Positions 7,546-15,096 of a DNA stretch of 18,666 bases are shown piece by piece. Numbering within the stretch: position 1 is the first letter of the stretch; every line of letters starts with the position of its first letter. Origin of the DNA: UBA8437 sp003445035. Its GTDB lineage: Bacteria; Planctomycetota; Planctomycetia; Planctomycetales; Planctomycetaceae. The notes beneath the pieces were generated by a model that worked only from the letters and a program-made list of their open reading frames with translations, did no database searches and had not been told where the DNA came from. Made by a program: the position numbers and the translations under genes. Where the stretch lies: assembly GCA_937901285.1 (NCBI GenBank), contig CALCHI010000583.1, positions 1 through 18,666 of the forward strand, written 5' to 3'.

Positions 7546-8421
7546 TCAGGTTGGTTTCGTGGAGGACGTGGGCAGGGAAGCCGGATCGGGACCGGGGATG
7601 TGACTTTCACGAAGACCAGCGAACAACGTCGCGGTGACCAGGTCGGCGGTCGTACCGGGATTGCGTCGGTGCCCGTCGGCTCGCAGCCATGTGTCGAAGT
7701 CCTGGAATGCGACGTGAGACTGTGCTTGGTCCGGCCAGCCGCCCTGGAGCACAACCCGTGCCCGTCGTGAGGCTTCGATGGCGGTGTTGATCCCGCACTT
7801 GCGAGCGATCAGGGTGTCGGGCTGAATGGCGTGGATCGAGAGCGCCAGGCCGACGACCTGTTGTTGCCAGCCGGAGGAGAAAGTGGCAGGCTCGAGCGGC
7901 TTCGAGCGACTCCAGGAGAGCACGCGAGCGAACCGATCGGCGTAACACGCGGCGACGCTGTCGTGGTCAGCGGCGGCCTGCATGGCCTCGAGCAAACCGA
8001 CAGTTGGTGGCCGTGTGACATCGTGTTCAGGCACTTTGCCCAGGCCGCCGGGATTCGCCTGCCGGATGGCTGCGAAGACACAACTGGCGTCCTGCCCGTC
8101 CAGTCCGTCGATCACGTCGTCGATGCCGCGGTCCAGCGGGACGTCAGCGGGCACAGCGGCCAGTGGGGCCAGTAGCAGGATGATTCCCAGGTTGGTGTTG
8201 ACGCGAGTGACTTCGGCGGTGGCCTCGACAGCCTCGAGAACAACGGGGCCGACACCTCGTTGTGGTGCGGTGGCAAGGATCCCGGCAACGGCTTCGGCCG
8301 AGCGGACCAGGTCGTGGTAGGTCATGTCGACAAACGCGGCTTCGGGATGCACGTTGCCGGGCTTGGCGGCTGTCGCTTCGAGCAGACAGGCTGTGCGGAT
8401 CTTGTCGGCCAGGGCGAACAT
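7546..8421 (-). CDS. CitG/MdcB-like triphosphoribosyl-dephospho-CoA synthase
   Basis: 291 residues from the ATG at 8421. An in-frame ATG at 8526 would add 35 residues unlike the family. The family converts ATP and dephospho-CoA to 2'-(5''-triphosphoribosyl)-3'-dephospho-CoA, the precursor of the citrate lyase or malonate decarboxylase prosthetic group. Visible family marks are ATAAKPGNVHP (about 17-26), the His/Asp segment FVDMTYHDLVRSA, and VNTNLGIILLLAPLAAVP in the middle. The KPGNVHP plus FVDMTYHDL form looks more like archaeal and methylotroph COG1767 members than enteric CitG. No citrate lyase or malonate decarboxylase gene is nearby. In methylotrophs and planctomycetes, CitG-like genes have been discussed alongside tetrahydromethanopterin C1 genes, so a role in a related cofactor is possible; that is inference. 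The family call is firm; the true substrate is open. Confidence 0.85.
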   Translation of the reverse strand: MFALADKIRTACLLEATAAKPGNVHPEAAFVDMTYHDLVRSAEAVAGILATAPQRGVGPVVLEAVEATAEVTRVNTNLGIILLLAPLAAVPADVPLDRGIDDVIDGLDGQDASCVFAAIRQANPGGLGKVPEHDVTRPPTVGLLEAMQAAADHDSVAACYADRFARVLSWSRSKPLEPATFSSGWQQQVVGLALSIHAIQPDTLIARKCGINTAIEASRRARVVLQGGWPDQAQSHVAFQDFDTWLRADGHRRNPGTTADLVTATLFAGLRESHIPGPDPASLPTSSTKPT

Positions 8422-8430
8422 CGTGACAGC

Positions 8431-8460
8431 ATTGTATCGCGACTTGCCACCGACCGTCAG
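8431..8460 (-). promoter_or_regulatory. Candidate promoter for the CitG-like gene, near-leaderless
   Basis: On the minus strand, CTGACG (8455-8460) and TACAAT (8431-8436) have an 18-base spacer. The -10 box ends nine bases before the ATG at 8421, so a transcript would start only about three bases before the start codon. That would suit the lack of a ribosome site there. Confidence 0.3.
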
Positions 8461-8492
8461 ACGGTTCCCACGGCCAACCCCGGGCGGGTCGC

Positions 8493-8522
8493 TTGACCGT
8501 CCGGGTGACAGGTGCGTAAAAC
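8493..8522 (+). promoter_or_regulatory. Candidate promoter for the DapA-family gene
   Basis: TTGACC (8493-8498) and TAAAAC (8517-8522) have an 18-base spacer. They sit in the 167-bp divergent gap and would give a leader of roughly 60 bases before the ATG at 8589. This is a consensus match only. Confidence 0.35.
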
Positions 8523-8588
8523 GCAAGGGATCGTCCGAAGGCCCCTTTTCGTGGACCGGTTAGCCGACAACCAAGAACGGATCAAACC

Positions 8589-9533
8589 ATGACCGCTGGA
8601 TACGACAGCAGCCTGTTGCGAACAGTCCACCTGGTCCCGTTGACAGCCTTCGATGCGGAGGGCCGGATCGATGTCGACGTGCAATCGACTCATATCGAGT
8701 CGATGTACGGGGCCGGGATGCGGGTCTACCTGCCGGCGGCCGGGACGAGTGAATTCCAGAGCCTGTCGGCCGACGAGGTGGTCGAACTGGTGCGGATCAC
8801 CCGGGAGGCATCGGGGCCGGATGCCCAGATCTTCGCCCCGGTCGGATTGCAGGTGGGGCACGCGAAAGAGATCGGCCGCAGGTCGATCGAGGCGGGAGCC
8901 GACGGGATCATGTTCATGCCGTTCGTGCACCCCTACATGAGCGATGCCGGGGCGCGGGACTATTACCTGGAAGTGATCGATGCGGTGGAAGCTCCGACCC
9001 TGGTTTACCGCAAGGGGCCGATTCCGACTGACGAGTTGCTGCTGGATCTCGCCGATGACCCACGCGTGGTCGGGATCAAGTACGCGGTCAACGAGATGCA
9101 CGGGTTCCGTACGACGGTTTTGGCCGATGGCGGTCGGATCGAATGGTTGTGTGGCTCGGCCGAGCGGTTCGCCCCGTTCTACATGCTGGTCGGAGCATCC
9201 GGCTACACGACCGGAGCCGGCAATCTGGCACCTCACGTCACCCTGGCAATGCACGCGGCCATGGCCGCCGGGGAATACGATGAGGGTCTGAGGTTGCAGC
9301 AGGTGCTGCTCCCGATCGAAGACTATCGGGCCCGGGCAGGCGACAGTTACAACGTCTCGATGCTCAAGTACGCGATGAAGTTGGTCGGAGCGGAATTCGG
9401 TCCTCCGCGGGCGCCCCAGCGACAGTTGACCGACGCGGAGTGTGCCGAGATCGATGACCTGATGGGGCCGATCCTGGAGATCGAGGCCGGCATGAGGTCC
9501 GAACTGGTCAGCGTCGGGCTGACCGGCTCGTGA
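8589..9533 (+). CDS. DapA/NanA-family aldolase or dehydratase (dihydrodipicolinate synthase family)
   Basis: 314 residues, close to the usual 290-310 of this class I (Schiff-base) TIM-barrel family. Expected marks are present: LVPLTAFDAEGRID near the start, the substrate-carboxylate loop as GTSEFQSL (52-59), the catalytic Tyr140 in VYRKGP, and the Schiff-base Lys164 in VVGIKYAVNE. Known members condense or cleave pyruvate with aldehydes (DapA, NanA, KDG aldolase) or dehydrate sugar acids (KdgD). Here the loop is GTSE instead of GTTGE and the Tyr motif is YRKGP instead of YNxP. True lysine biosynthesis is therefore unlikely and a sugar-acid or related 2-oxo-acid substrate is more probable. It is divergent from the CitG-like gene and convergent with ppdK (42-bp gap). 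No sugar-acid pathway gene adjoins it. The family is secure; the substrate is unknown. Confidence 0.88.
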   Translation: MTAGYDSSLLRTVHLVPLTAFDAEGRIDVDVQSTHIESMYGAGMRVYLPAAGTSEFQSLSADEVVELVRITREASGPDAQIFAPVGLQVGHAKEIGRRSIEAGADGIMFMPFVHPYMSDAGARDYYLEVIDAVEAPTLVYRKGPIPTDELLLDLADDPRVVGIKYAVNEMHGFRTTVLADGGRIEWLCGSAERFAPFYMLVGASGYTTGAGNLAPHVTLAMHAAMAAGEYDEGLRLQQVLLPIEDYRARAGDSYNVSMLKYAMKLVGAEFGPPRAPQRQLTDAECAEIDDLMGPILEIEAGMRSELVSVGLTGS

Positions 9534-9575
9534 TCGGGGATCGCCGTGGCCGGACGGGAAGGCGAACTTTTCGGG

Positions 9576-12317
9576 TCAGGCCGAGGCCAGGGCTTCCTGG
9601 GCGGCGGCCAACCGGGCGATGGGCACCCGATAGGGTGAACAGCTGACGTAGTTCAGCCCCGCTCGGTGACAGAACATCACGCTGGCCGGATCGCCACCGT
9701 GTTCGCCGCAGATGCCGATCTTCAGTTCGCTGCGGGTCGATCGTCCTCCGGCCACTCCCAGCTCGATCAACCGTCCCACTCCCCCCTGGTCGATCGACTG
9801 GAACGGATCGTGCGGCACGATGTCGTTCTCGCGATAATGCCCGATGAAACCTCCGTAGTCGTCACGGCTCATTCCCAGGCAGGTCTGTGTCAGATCGTTC
9901 GTTCCGAAGCTGAAGAATTCGGCCGTTTCGGCGATCTCGTCGCTCCGTAGCGCGGCTCGGGGCACCTCGATCATGGTTCCGATCTGGTAGGAGATCGTCG
10001 TACCGGTTTCGGTGAAGACGGCGTCGGCGGCTTCACGAACGATCGCCGCCTGGTTGTCGATCTCGGTCTGATACGCCACCAGCGGCACCATCACCTCCGG
10101 GTGCACCGTGATCCCTTCGGCCTGCACCTTGACCGCCGCTTCCATGATGGCGCGGGCCTGCATCGCGGTGATTTCGGGAAAGACGATTCCCAGCCGGCAA
10201 CCACGGTGTCCCAGCATGGGGTTCTCTTCATGAAGTTCGGCGGTCCGCGACCGAACCTCTTCGACCGAAATGTCCAGCTGCGCGGCGAGCTTCTCGGCCA
10301 GGCCGGGTTGTTCTTCGAGATGGCGTTCCGAGAGGAACTCATGCAGCGGAGGGTCGAGCAGCCGGATGGTGACCGGTCGACCGTCCATGGCCCGGAACAG
10401 TCCCGCGAAATCCTCTCGCTGGAACGGCAGCAGTTGATTGACCGCGTCCTGGCGGATCACCGGATCGCGGGCCAGGATCATCTCGCGAATCTCGGCGAGA
10501 TGGCTGAAGAACATGTGTTCGGTGCGACAGAGCCCGATGCCTTCGGCTCCAAACGCGACCGCCTCGATCGCCTGATCGGGTTGATCGGCGTTGGTGCGGA
10601 CACCGAGTGTCCGGTGCTCGTCAACCCAGTCCATCAGTTGAGCGAAACGCTGGAACGCTTCGGAGTCCTCGGGGGCCTGGGCCTTGTGGATCAGCACGTC
10701 GACGACTTCGCTCGACTTGGTTGTCACCTGCCCGGTGAACACCTCGCCGGTGAATCCGTCGATGCTGATCCAGTCGCCGGTGTTGAGCACTGTGTCGCCG
10801 ACGGAGATGGTGCCGGCTTCGTAGTCAACGTTCATTTCGTTGCAACCGACGATGCAGGTCTTGCCCATCTGCCGGCTGACCAGCGCGGCGTGAGAACTGG
10901 CTCCACCAAAAGCGGTGAGAATGCCCTGGGCCACCCGCATCCCGCGGAGATCCTCGGGGCTGGTTTCCCGGCGAACGAGGATCAACGGTTCGTCGGGGTT
11001 TTCGTTGTAGAGCCGCTCGGCTTCTTCGGCGGTCAGGCAGATGTGTCCCGACGCGGCACCGGGGCCGGCGTTGATTCCCTTGGTCAGCAGCCGTCCCGCC
11101 TCCTGGGCCTCGACTTTTCCGGCTGGATCAAAGATGGGCTGGAGGAGTTGGTTGAGATCGTCGGCGGGGATGCGTCGTTTCTCGAGAGCTTGCGTGGGCG
11201 TGATCAGCCCCTCGTTGACCAGGTCGACGGCGATCCGCACCGCCGCGAAACCGGTCCGCTTGGCGTTGCGGGTCTGCAGCAGCCAGACCCGGCCCTTCTG
11301 CACGGTGAACTCGATGTCTTGAACGTCCCTGTAGTGGTTTTCGAGTGTCTTGCCGATCGTCTCGAGCTGTTCGTAAACCTCGGGCATCTCGTCCTTCAGC
11401 GACGTTTCGATTCGTTTTGGCGTACGGATACCGGCCACCACGTCTTCGCCCTGGGCGTTCATCAGGTAGTCCCCATTGAAGCCGGGTGCACCCATCGAAC
11501 AGTCCCGGGTCAGGCCGACGCCGGTGGCACAGGCCTCACCGAGGTTGCCGAAGACCATGGCCTGGACGTTGCAGGCGGTGCCCCAGCTGTGGGGAATACC
11601 GTAATCGCGACGGTAAACCATCGCACGATCGTTGTTCCAACTGCCGAAGACGGCTCCGATGGCGGCCCAGATCTGGTCGATCGGTTCGTCGGGGAAGTCC
11701 TGGCCGGTCCGAGACTTGACCTCGGCCTTGAACTCGTCAACGAGTTCCTTGAGTTGTTCGGCGGTGAGGTCCGAATCGTACTGGGCGCCCGCGGATTTCT
11801 TCTTGGCTTCCAGCAACACCTCAAATGGGTCGTGGTGCTCGCCCTCGCGGGCCCGAACTTCGAGGACCACGTCACCGAACATCTGGATGAAGCGGCGGTA
11901 ACTGTCCCAGGCGAACGTCTCATTGCCGGAATGTTCGGCGAGGGCCTGGACCGTCTGCTCGTTGAGGCCGATGTTGAGCACCGTGTCCATCATGCCCGGC
12001 ATCGATTCGCGGCCGCCGGAACGGCAGGAGACCAGCAGCGGGTTGTCCTTCGAACCCAACTCCGCTCCCATCACTTTCTCGACCTGCTTCAACGCCTCGT
12101 CGACCTGCTCGCGAAGCCCCTCGGGATAGGTTCCGTCGTTGTCGCTGTAGTGGTTGCAGATCTCGGTTGGAATGGTGAAGCCGGCCGGGACTTGTACGCC
12201 AATTCGGGTCATTTCGGCGAGGTTGGCACCCTTGCCGCCGAGAGAGTTCTTCATTTCCGCCGATCCGTCGGCCTCGCCACCACCGAAAAAGTAGACGTAT
12301 TTGGGCGCATCAGCCAT
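9576..12317 (-). CDS. ppdK: Pyruvate, phosphate dikinase
   Basis: 913 residues, the full length of bacterial PPDK. It interconverts pyruvate + ATP + Pi and phosphoenolpyruvate + AMP + PPi in the cytoplasm, serving gluconeogenesis or pyrophosphate-linked glycolysis. N-terminal nucleotide-binding domain (about 1-350): KNSLGGKGANLAEM and SMPGMMDTVLNIGLN are clear. Central phosphohistidine domain: GGASSHAALVSRQMGK with the carrier His476, preceded by SPEDLRGM. C-terminal PEP/pyruvate TIM barrel: FGTNDLTQTCLGMSRDD (about 804-820), catalytic Cys870 in GICGEHGGDP, and the typical ending CSPYRVPIARLAAAQ. Two positions differ from the usual pattern: SCRSGGRESMPG where SVRSGARASMPG is normal, and GGASSH where GGMTSH is normal. 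All catalytic residues I can place are present, so activity is expected. It is a single gene between convergent and divergent neighbours. The upstream gap (12318-12489) has only a poor promoter match on this strand. Confidence 0.97.
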   Translation of the reverse strand: MADAPKYVYFFGGGEADGSAEMKNSLGGKGANLAEMTRIGVQVPAGFTIPTEICNHYSDNDGTYPEGLREQVDEALKQVEKVMGAELGSKDNPLLVSCRSGGRESMPGMMDTVLNIGLNEQTVQALAEHSGNETFAWDSYRRFIQMFGDVVLEVRAREGEHHDPFEVLLEAKKKSAGAQYDSDLTAEQLKELVDEFKAEVKSRTGQDFPDEPIDQIWAAIGAVFGSWNNDRAMVYRRDYGIPHSWGTACNVQAMVFGNLGEACATGVGLTRDCSMGAPGFNGDYLMNAQGEDVVAGIRTPKRIETSLKDEMPEVYEQLETIGKTLENHYRDVQDIEFTVQKGRVWLLQTRNAKRTGFAAVRIAVDLVNEGLITPTQALEKRRIPADDLNQLLQPIFDPAGKVEAQEAGRLLTKGINAGPGAASGHICLTAEEAERLYNENPDEPLILVRRETSPEDLRGMRVAQGILTAFGGASSHAALVSRQMGKTCIVGCNEMNVDYEAGTISVGDTVLNTGDWISIDGFTGEVFTGQVTTKSSEVVDVLIHKAQAPEDSEAFQRFAQLMDWVDEHRTLGVRTNADQPDQAIEAVAFGAEGIGLCRTEHMFFSHLAEIREMILARDPVIRQDAVNQLLPFQREDFAGLFRAMDGRPVTIRLLDPPLHEFLSERHLEEQPGLAEKLAAQLDISVEEVRSRTAELHEENPMLGHRGCRLGIVFPEITAMQARAIMEAAVKVQAEGITVHPEVMVPLVAYQTEIDNQAAIVREAADAVFTETGTTISYQIGTMIEVPRAALRSDEIAETAEFFSFGTNDLTQTCLGMSRDDYGGFIGHYRENDIVPHDPFQSIDQGGVGRLIELGVAGGRSTRSELKIGICGEHGGDPASVMFCHRAGLNYVSCSPYRVPIARLAAAQEALASA

Positions 12318-12436
12318 GGAATTGTGGCCTGCTCGGGGAAGTGGAAATCAAGTCGTCAACGCTAGCAGGGCCTCAAAGGAGCGTCAAGAACCGCTTTCGG
12401 AGTCGGTTTCCGGGGCACTGATCTGTTGAGAGCAAC

Positions 12437-12464
12437 TTGACTTGCGTCGAGGTGGCCTGAGAAT
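12437..12464 (+). promoter_or_regulatory. Candidate promoter for the FHA gene
   Basis: TTGACT (12437-12442) and GAGAAT (12459-12464) have a 16-base spacer. They would start transcription just before the ribosome site at 12471, which argues against the longer reading frame from 12442 being used. Confidence 0.3.
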
Positions 12465-12470
12465 TGAACG

Positions 12471-12477
12471 GGAGGAG
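12471..12477 (+). promoter_or_regulatory. Shine-Dalgarno site GGAGGAG
   Basis: A strong purine-rich match lies 12 bases before the ATG at 12490. This is slightly long spacing, but it supports that start over the ATG at 12442. Confidence 0.55.
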
Positions 12478-12489
12478 TCTTCGGCAACC

Positions 12490-12909
12490 ATGCAAGCGTG
12501 TCTCGTTTCTCCAGACGGCCAGACAACCATTTCGCTCAAGAACGACATCACCGTCGTTGGGCGAAAGCAGGGTGTGTGCGACGTGTTTCTGGACCGAGGC
12601 AATGTGTCGAAGCTGCATTGTCTGATCATCAAGACGGACGGCCTGCTGCTGGTTCGGGACCTGGGCAGTACCAACGGGACGTTGGTCAACGGCCAGAGGG
12701 TCAGTCGTGGGGCTCTGCTTCCCGGGGACGAGTTGTCTTTTGCCAGCCTGACGTTTCAGGTGCAGTTCGGTGTCGAAATGTCCGATTCGACGCCGGCCGA
12801 GAGAACCGAGGCGATGCCGGTGGTGCCTGAGCCGGGGGTTGTTGAATCTGTCTCCGAGGATTCGGATTCATCGGACAGCTTCGACGCGTTCCCGTTGCCT
12901 GAGATGTAG
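12490..12909 (+). CDS. Small FHA-domain protein
   Basis: 139 residues from the ATG at 12490. An in-frame ATG at 12442 would add 16 charged residues outside the domain and has no ribosome site. Residues about 12-95 form one forkhead-associated domain, a phosphothreonine-binding module. Its marks are all present: VGRKQG (Gly24-Arg25), NVSKLHC (Ser40, His43), DLGSTNGTLVNGQRV (Asn62), and LLPGDELSF. The rest (about 96-139) is an acidic, Ser/Asp/Pro-rich, probably disordered tail with several possible phosphorylation sites. There is no signal peptide or membrane segment, so it is cytoplasmic. Stand-alone FHA proteins usually act as adaptors for Ser/Thr kinases, which planctomycetes have in number, but no kinase or phosphatase gene is in the window, so the partner is unknown. 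It is divergent from ppdK and convergent with lpxI (53-bp gap). Confidence 0.92.
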   Translation: MQACLVSPDGQTTISLKNDITVVGRKQGVCDVFLDRGNVSKLHCLIIKTDGLLLVRDLGSTNGTLVNGQRVSRGALLPGDELSFASLTFQVQFGVEMSDSTPAERTEAMPVVPEPGVVESVSEDSDSSDSFDAFPLPEM

Positions 12910-12962
12910 GGGCAGAATCGGGGAGCCGCGAGAAACCCGCGAGCTGTCTGGCCGTGGCCGAG

Positions 12963-13871
12963 TCAGGAGGCGATTCGCAGTTGGAGTTCGTCGGCGTTGA
13001 GCGCCACGATGGTGATCCCAAGTCGATCGGCCAAGGCGATCACATCGTCGGCGTCGAGCAGGATCGTTTGCTGGCTCTCGACGGCCAGCACGCGTCCGCC
13101 CGCCTCGTACATGGTCTGGATGGTGTCGAGTCCGATGGTGGGAACGTCGAAGCGGCGATCCTGCTGAGGCTTGGCGACCTTGACGACCGTGAACCCGCCC
13201 CGGCGACACAGGGTGCCGCTTCTTTGAATTGCCTGGTCGGTTCCCTCGATGGCCTCGATCGCGATCACCGCTGTGTCATTGACGATGACGGTCTGGCCGA
13301 CATCAAGCCGTCCCATCTCCTTGGCGATGTGCCAGCCGAATTTGATGTCGCGCCATTGTGCGGTGGAAGGTTTGCGACGGGTCAGGAAACCGTGGTTCAC
13401 GAGAAGCTCCGGGCAGAAGTCGAGTGCCGAATGGAAGCGGATGCCGTCGCGTGCGAATTCTCGGATGATGGCCAGCAGGATGGTGTCGTCCGTCTTGTTG
13501 GCCGTGGCGTAGCGGAACCACATGTGGAGCGTCCGCCGGTCGGGCAACAGCCTGAGGATTCGGGCCGGCTTGAAGAGCACGGTCTTCTCGATCTTGCCGG
13601 CCATCACCACGTCGCGGATTTTGGCTCGATTGAGCAGCCGGATGGCCCTGCCGAGCCGAGCCAGCCCGGCGGTGGCAAAGCGGTCGCACGAATCGGCCAG
13701 TTCCTCGGAGACCATGCCCTGGACACCGAGGCCAAAGACCTTCAGTCCCTGGAGACGGGCGGCTTGGGCGAAGGTGATCGGAAACCGTCCGGCTCCAGCC
13801 ACAAGTCCGATCCAGCCGTTCGTGGCTGTTGTCGGGACGGTGGCCCTGTTGGCTGAGGGATCGGGAGTCAT
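12963..13871 (-). CDS. lpxI: LpxI-type UDP-2,3-diacylglucosamine diphosphatase
   Basis: 302 residues. LpxI hydrolyses UDP-2,3-diacylglucosamine to lipid X + UMP, the fourth step of lipid A synthesis, and replaces LpxH in many bacteria. Family marks: the N-terminal IGLVAGAGRFPITFAQAA (about 21-38); VMAGKIEKTVLFKP (about 89-102); GQTVIVNDTAVIAIEAIEGTD (192-212), the most telling block; and FDVPTIGLDTIQ, whose Asp242 matches the catalytic Asp of Caulobacter LpxI. The length is slightly above the usual 270-290 because of a polar N-terminal leader of about 18 residues. The ATG overlaps the lpxD stop by four bases (ATGA), so it is translated by coupling from lpxD and needs no separate promoter. It is a peripheral cytoplasmic enzyme. 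Confidence 0.92.
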   Translation of the reverse strand: MTPDPSANRATVPTTATNGWIGLVAGAGRFPITFAQAARLQGLKVFGLGVQGMVSEELADSCDRFATAGLARLGRAIRLLNRAKIRDVVMAGKIEKTVLFKPARILRLLPDRRTLHMWFRYATANKTDDTILLAIIREFARDGIRFHSALDFCPELLVNHGFLTRRKPSTAQWRDIKFGWHIAKEMGRLDVGQTVIVNDTAVIAIEAIEGTDQAIQRSGTLCRRGGFTVVKVAKPQQDRRFDVPTIGLDTIQTMYEAGGRVLAVESQQTILLDADDVIALADRLGITIVALNADELQLRIAS

Positions 13872-15019
13872 GCCGCCTGCGGATTGATCTGTGGTGGCTG
13901 CTGGGAATCGGGATCGTTCTCCAGTTCGGCTTCGAGTTGATCGATCCGCTTGACCAGTTTCTTGACCGTCTTGAGCAGTTCGGGAAGCCGTTTCTGAGCG
14001 ATCAGGATTCGCAGTTGTTCGGATTCGGGGCCGGCAGGGTATCCGAGCTGGGTTTCGCCGTCGGGAATGCTGCGAGCAACGGCGGCCTTGGCTCCCACCG
14101 ACGCACCGGTCCCGATGGTCAGGTGGTCGGCCACACCGACCTGGCCTCCCAGACGGACGTAGGCTCCGGTGGAGGTGCTGCCGGCGACGCCGACCTGGGA
14201 GGCGAAGGCGTTGTGGGGACCGATGAGGCAGTTGTGCCCCACCATGACCTGGTCGTCGATCTTGGTTCCGGCGCCGATCACCGTGGCGTCGATCATTCCC
14301 CGGTCGATAGTCGTTCCGGCTCCGATCTCGACGTCGTCCTCCAGCAAGACACTGCCGTAGTGCAGGATCTTGATGAATTCTCCGCCTGGAGTGTTGTCGG
14401 TTGCGGTGAACCTGTACCCGAAGCCGTCGGCCCCGATGACGGCGTTGGCGTGGATGATGACCCGGTTGCCGATGGTGGTTTCCGAGTAGATCACGGTACC
14501 GGGATGGATCACGACATCGTCACCGAGCCGGCAGTCATTCCCGATGACCGCACCGGGGTGAACATCGCATCGGTCGCCGAGGGTGACTCGGTCCCCGATG
14601 GTTGCTCCCGGATGGATGTTGGTTGCCTCGCCGATGGCCAGCTCGTCTCCGACACAGGCTCGCTCAGAGATCCCGCAGGTGGCCCGTGGGGGGGACGGAT
14701 GAAAGATGGAGAGGAGTTCGAAGAACGCCGCGTAGGCGTCGTCGACGACCAGTCGGACCACGTCGGGCATCCGGTCGCGGGCGGTGGCCAGGCACGATTC
14801 GTCGACGACCACGGCTCCGGCACAAGTGCTGGAGATATCGCTGGGGGAGGCACTGACAGCAAGAAAGCTGACCTGGTCGGCGGTGGCGGTGCCAAGCCTT
14901 GAGGGTGAATTGATCGGGCGAGCTGGGTCACCCTCGAGCCTGGCACCGAGTTGACGGGCCAGTTGGTGAGTCGGGACCGGAGCAAACCGGGAGGGTGAGG
15001 AACACAGGTCGGGTGACAT
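13868..15019 (-). CDS. lpxD: UDP-3-O-acylglucosamine N-acyltransferase
   Basis: 383 residues from the ATG at 15019, chosen because AAAGGA lies nine bases upstream. The open frame extends to 15379, but that part looks non-coding and Arg/Ser/Pro-rich. LpxD adds the N-linked hydroxyacyl chain to UDP-3-O-acylglucosamine, the third committed step of lipid A synthesis. A uridine-binding N-terminal domain (about 1-110) is followed by a left-handed beta helix of hexapeptide repeats (about 115-325; for example IGDRVTLGDRCDVHPGAVIG). The catalytic His262 is in MVGHNCLIG. A second His sits at VADHLTIG (299), near the place of E. coli His276. The IGADGFGYRF and TTIDRGMID blocks are classic. The C-terminal helix (about 335-370) resembles the acyl carrier protein-binding extension and ends in a loose polar tail. 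It overlaps lpxI. The usual partners fabZ, lpxA and lpxC are not in the window. The substrate acyl chain cannot be read from sequence. Confidence 0.94.
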   Translation of the reverse strand: MSPDLCSSPSRFAPVPTHQLARQLGARLEGDPARPINSPSRLGTATADQVSFLAVSASPSDISSTCAGAVVVDESCLATARDRMPDVVRLVVDDAYAAFFELLSIFHPSPPRATCGISERACVGDELAIGEATNIHPGATIGDRVTLGDRCDVHPGAVIGNDCRLGDDVVIHPGTVIYSETTIGNRVIIHANAVIGADGFGYRFTATDNTPGGEFIKILHYGSVLLEDDVEIGAGTTIDRGMIDATVIGAGTKIDDQVMVGHNCLIGPHNAFASQVGVAGSTSTGAYVRLGGQVGVADHLTIGTGASVGAKAAVARSIPDGETQLGYPAGPESEQLRILIAQKRLPELLKTVKKLVKRIDQLEAELENDPDSQQPPQINPQAA

Positions 15020-15028
15020 GGAGCGGCG

Positions 15029-15034
15029 TCCTTT
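15029..15034 (-). promoter_or_regulatory. Shine-Dalgarno site AAAGGA
   Basis: AAAGGA on the minus strand lies nine bases before the ATG at 15019 and fixes the lpxD start against the longer open frame. Confidence 0.6.
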
Positions 15035-15096
15035 CCGACTCCAAGGGTGGCGGGACCGGGCTCCGGGCAATCCTTCACCCGGCAACCTCGACCGGG

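Noticed and set aside
9534..9575. Terminator in the convergent gap between the DapA-like gene and ppdK
   Set aside because: Only a four-base stem can be drawn and no T-run follows; the other convergent gaps (1700-1733, 12910-12962, 15649-15659) are no better.
10101..12365. A 754-codon open frame on the plus strand opposite ppdK
   Set aside because: It mirrors the ppdK codon pattern in GC-rich DNA, has no recognisable domain, is rich in Asp/Gly/Val/His as expected of a shadow, and ppdK on the other strand is unmistakable.
12354..12387. Promoter for ppdK (TTGACG on the minus strand at 12382-12387 or 12354-12359)
   Set aside because: The matching -10 positions (TAGCGT, CCGAGC) fit the consensus poorly, so I do not list it.
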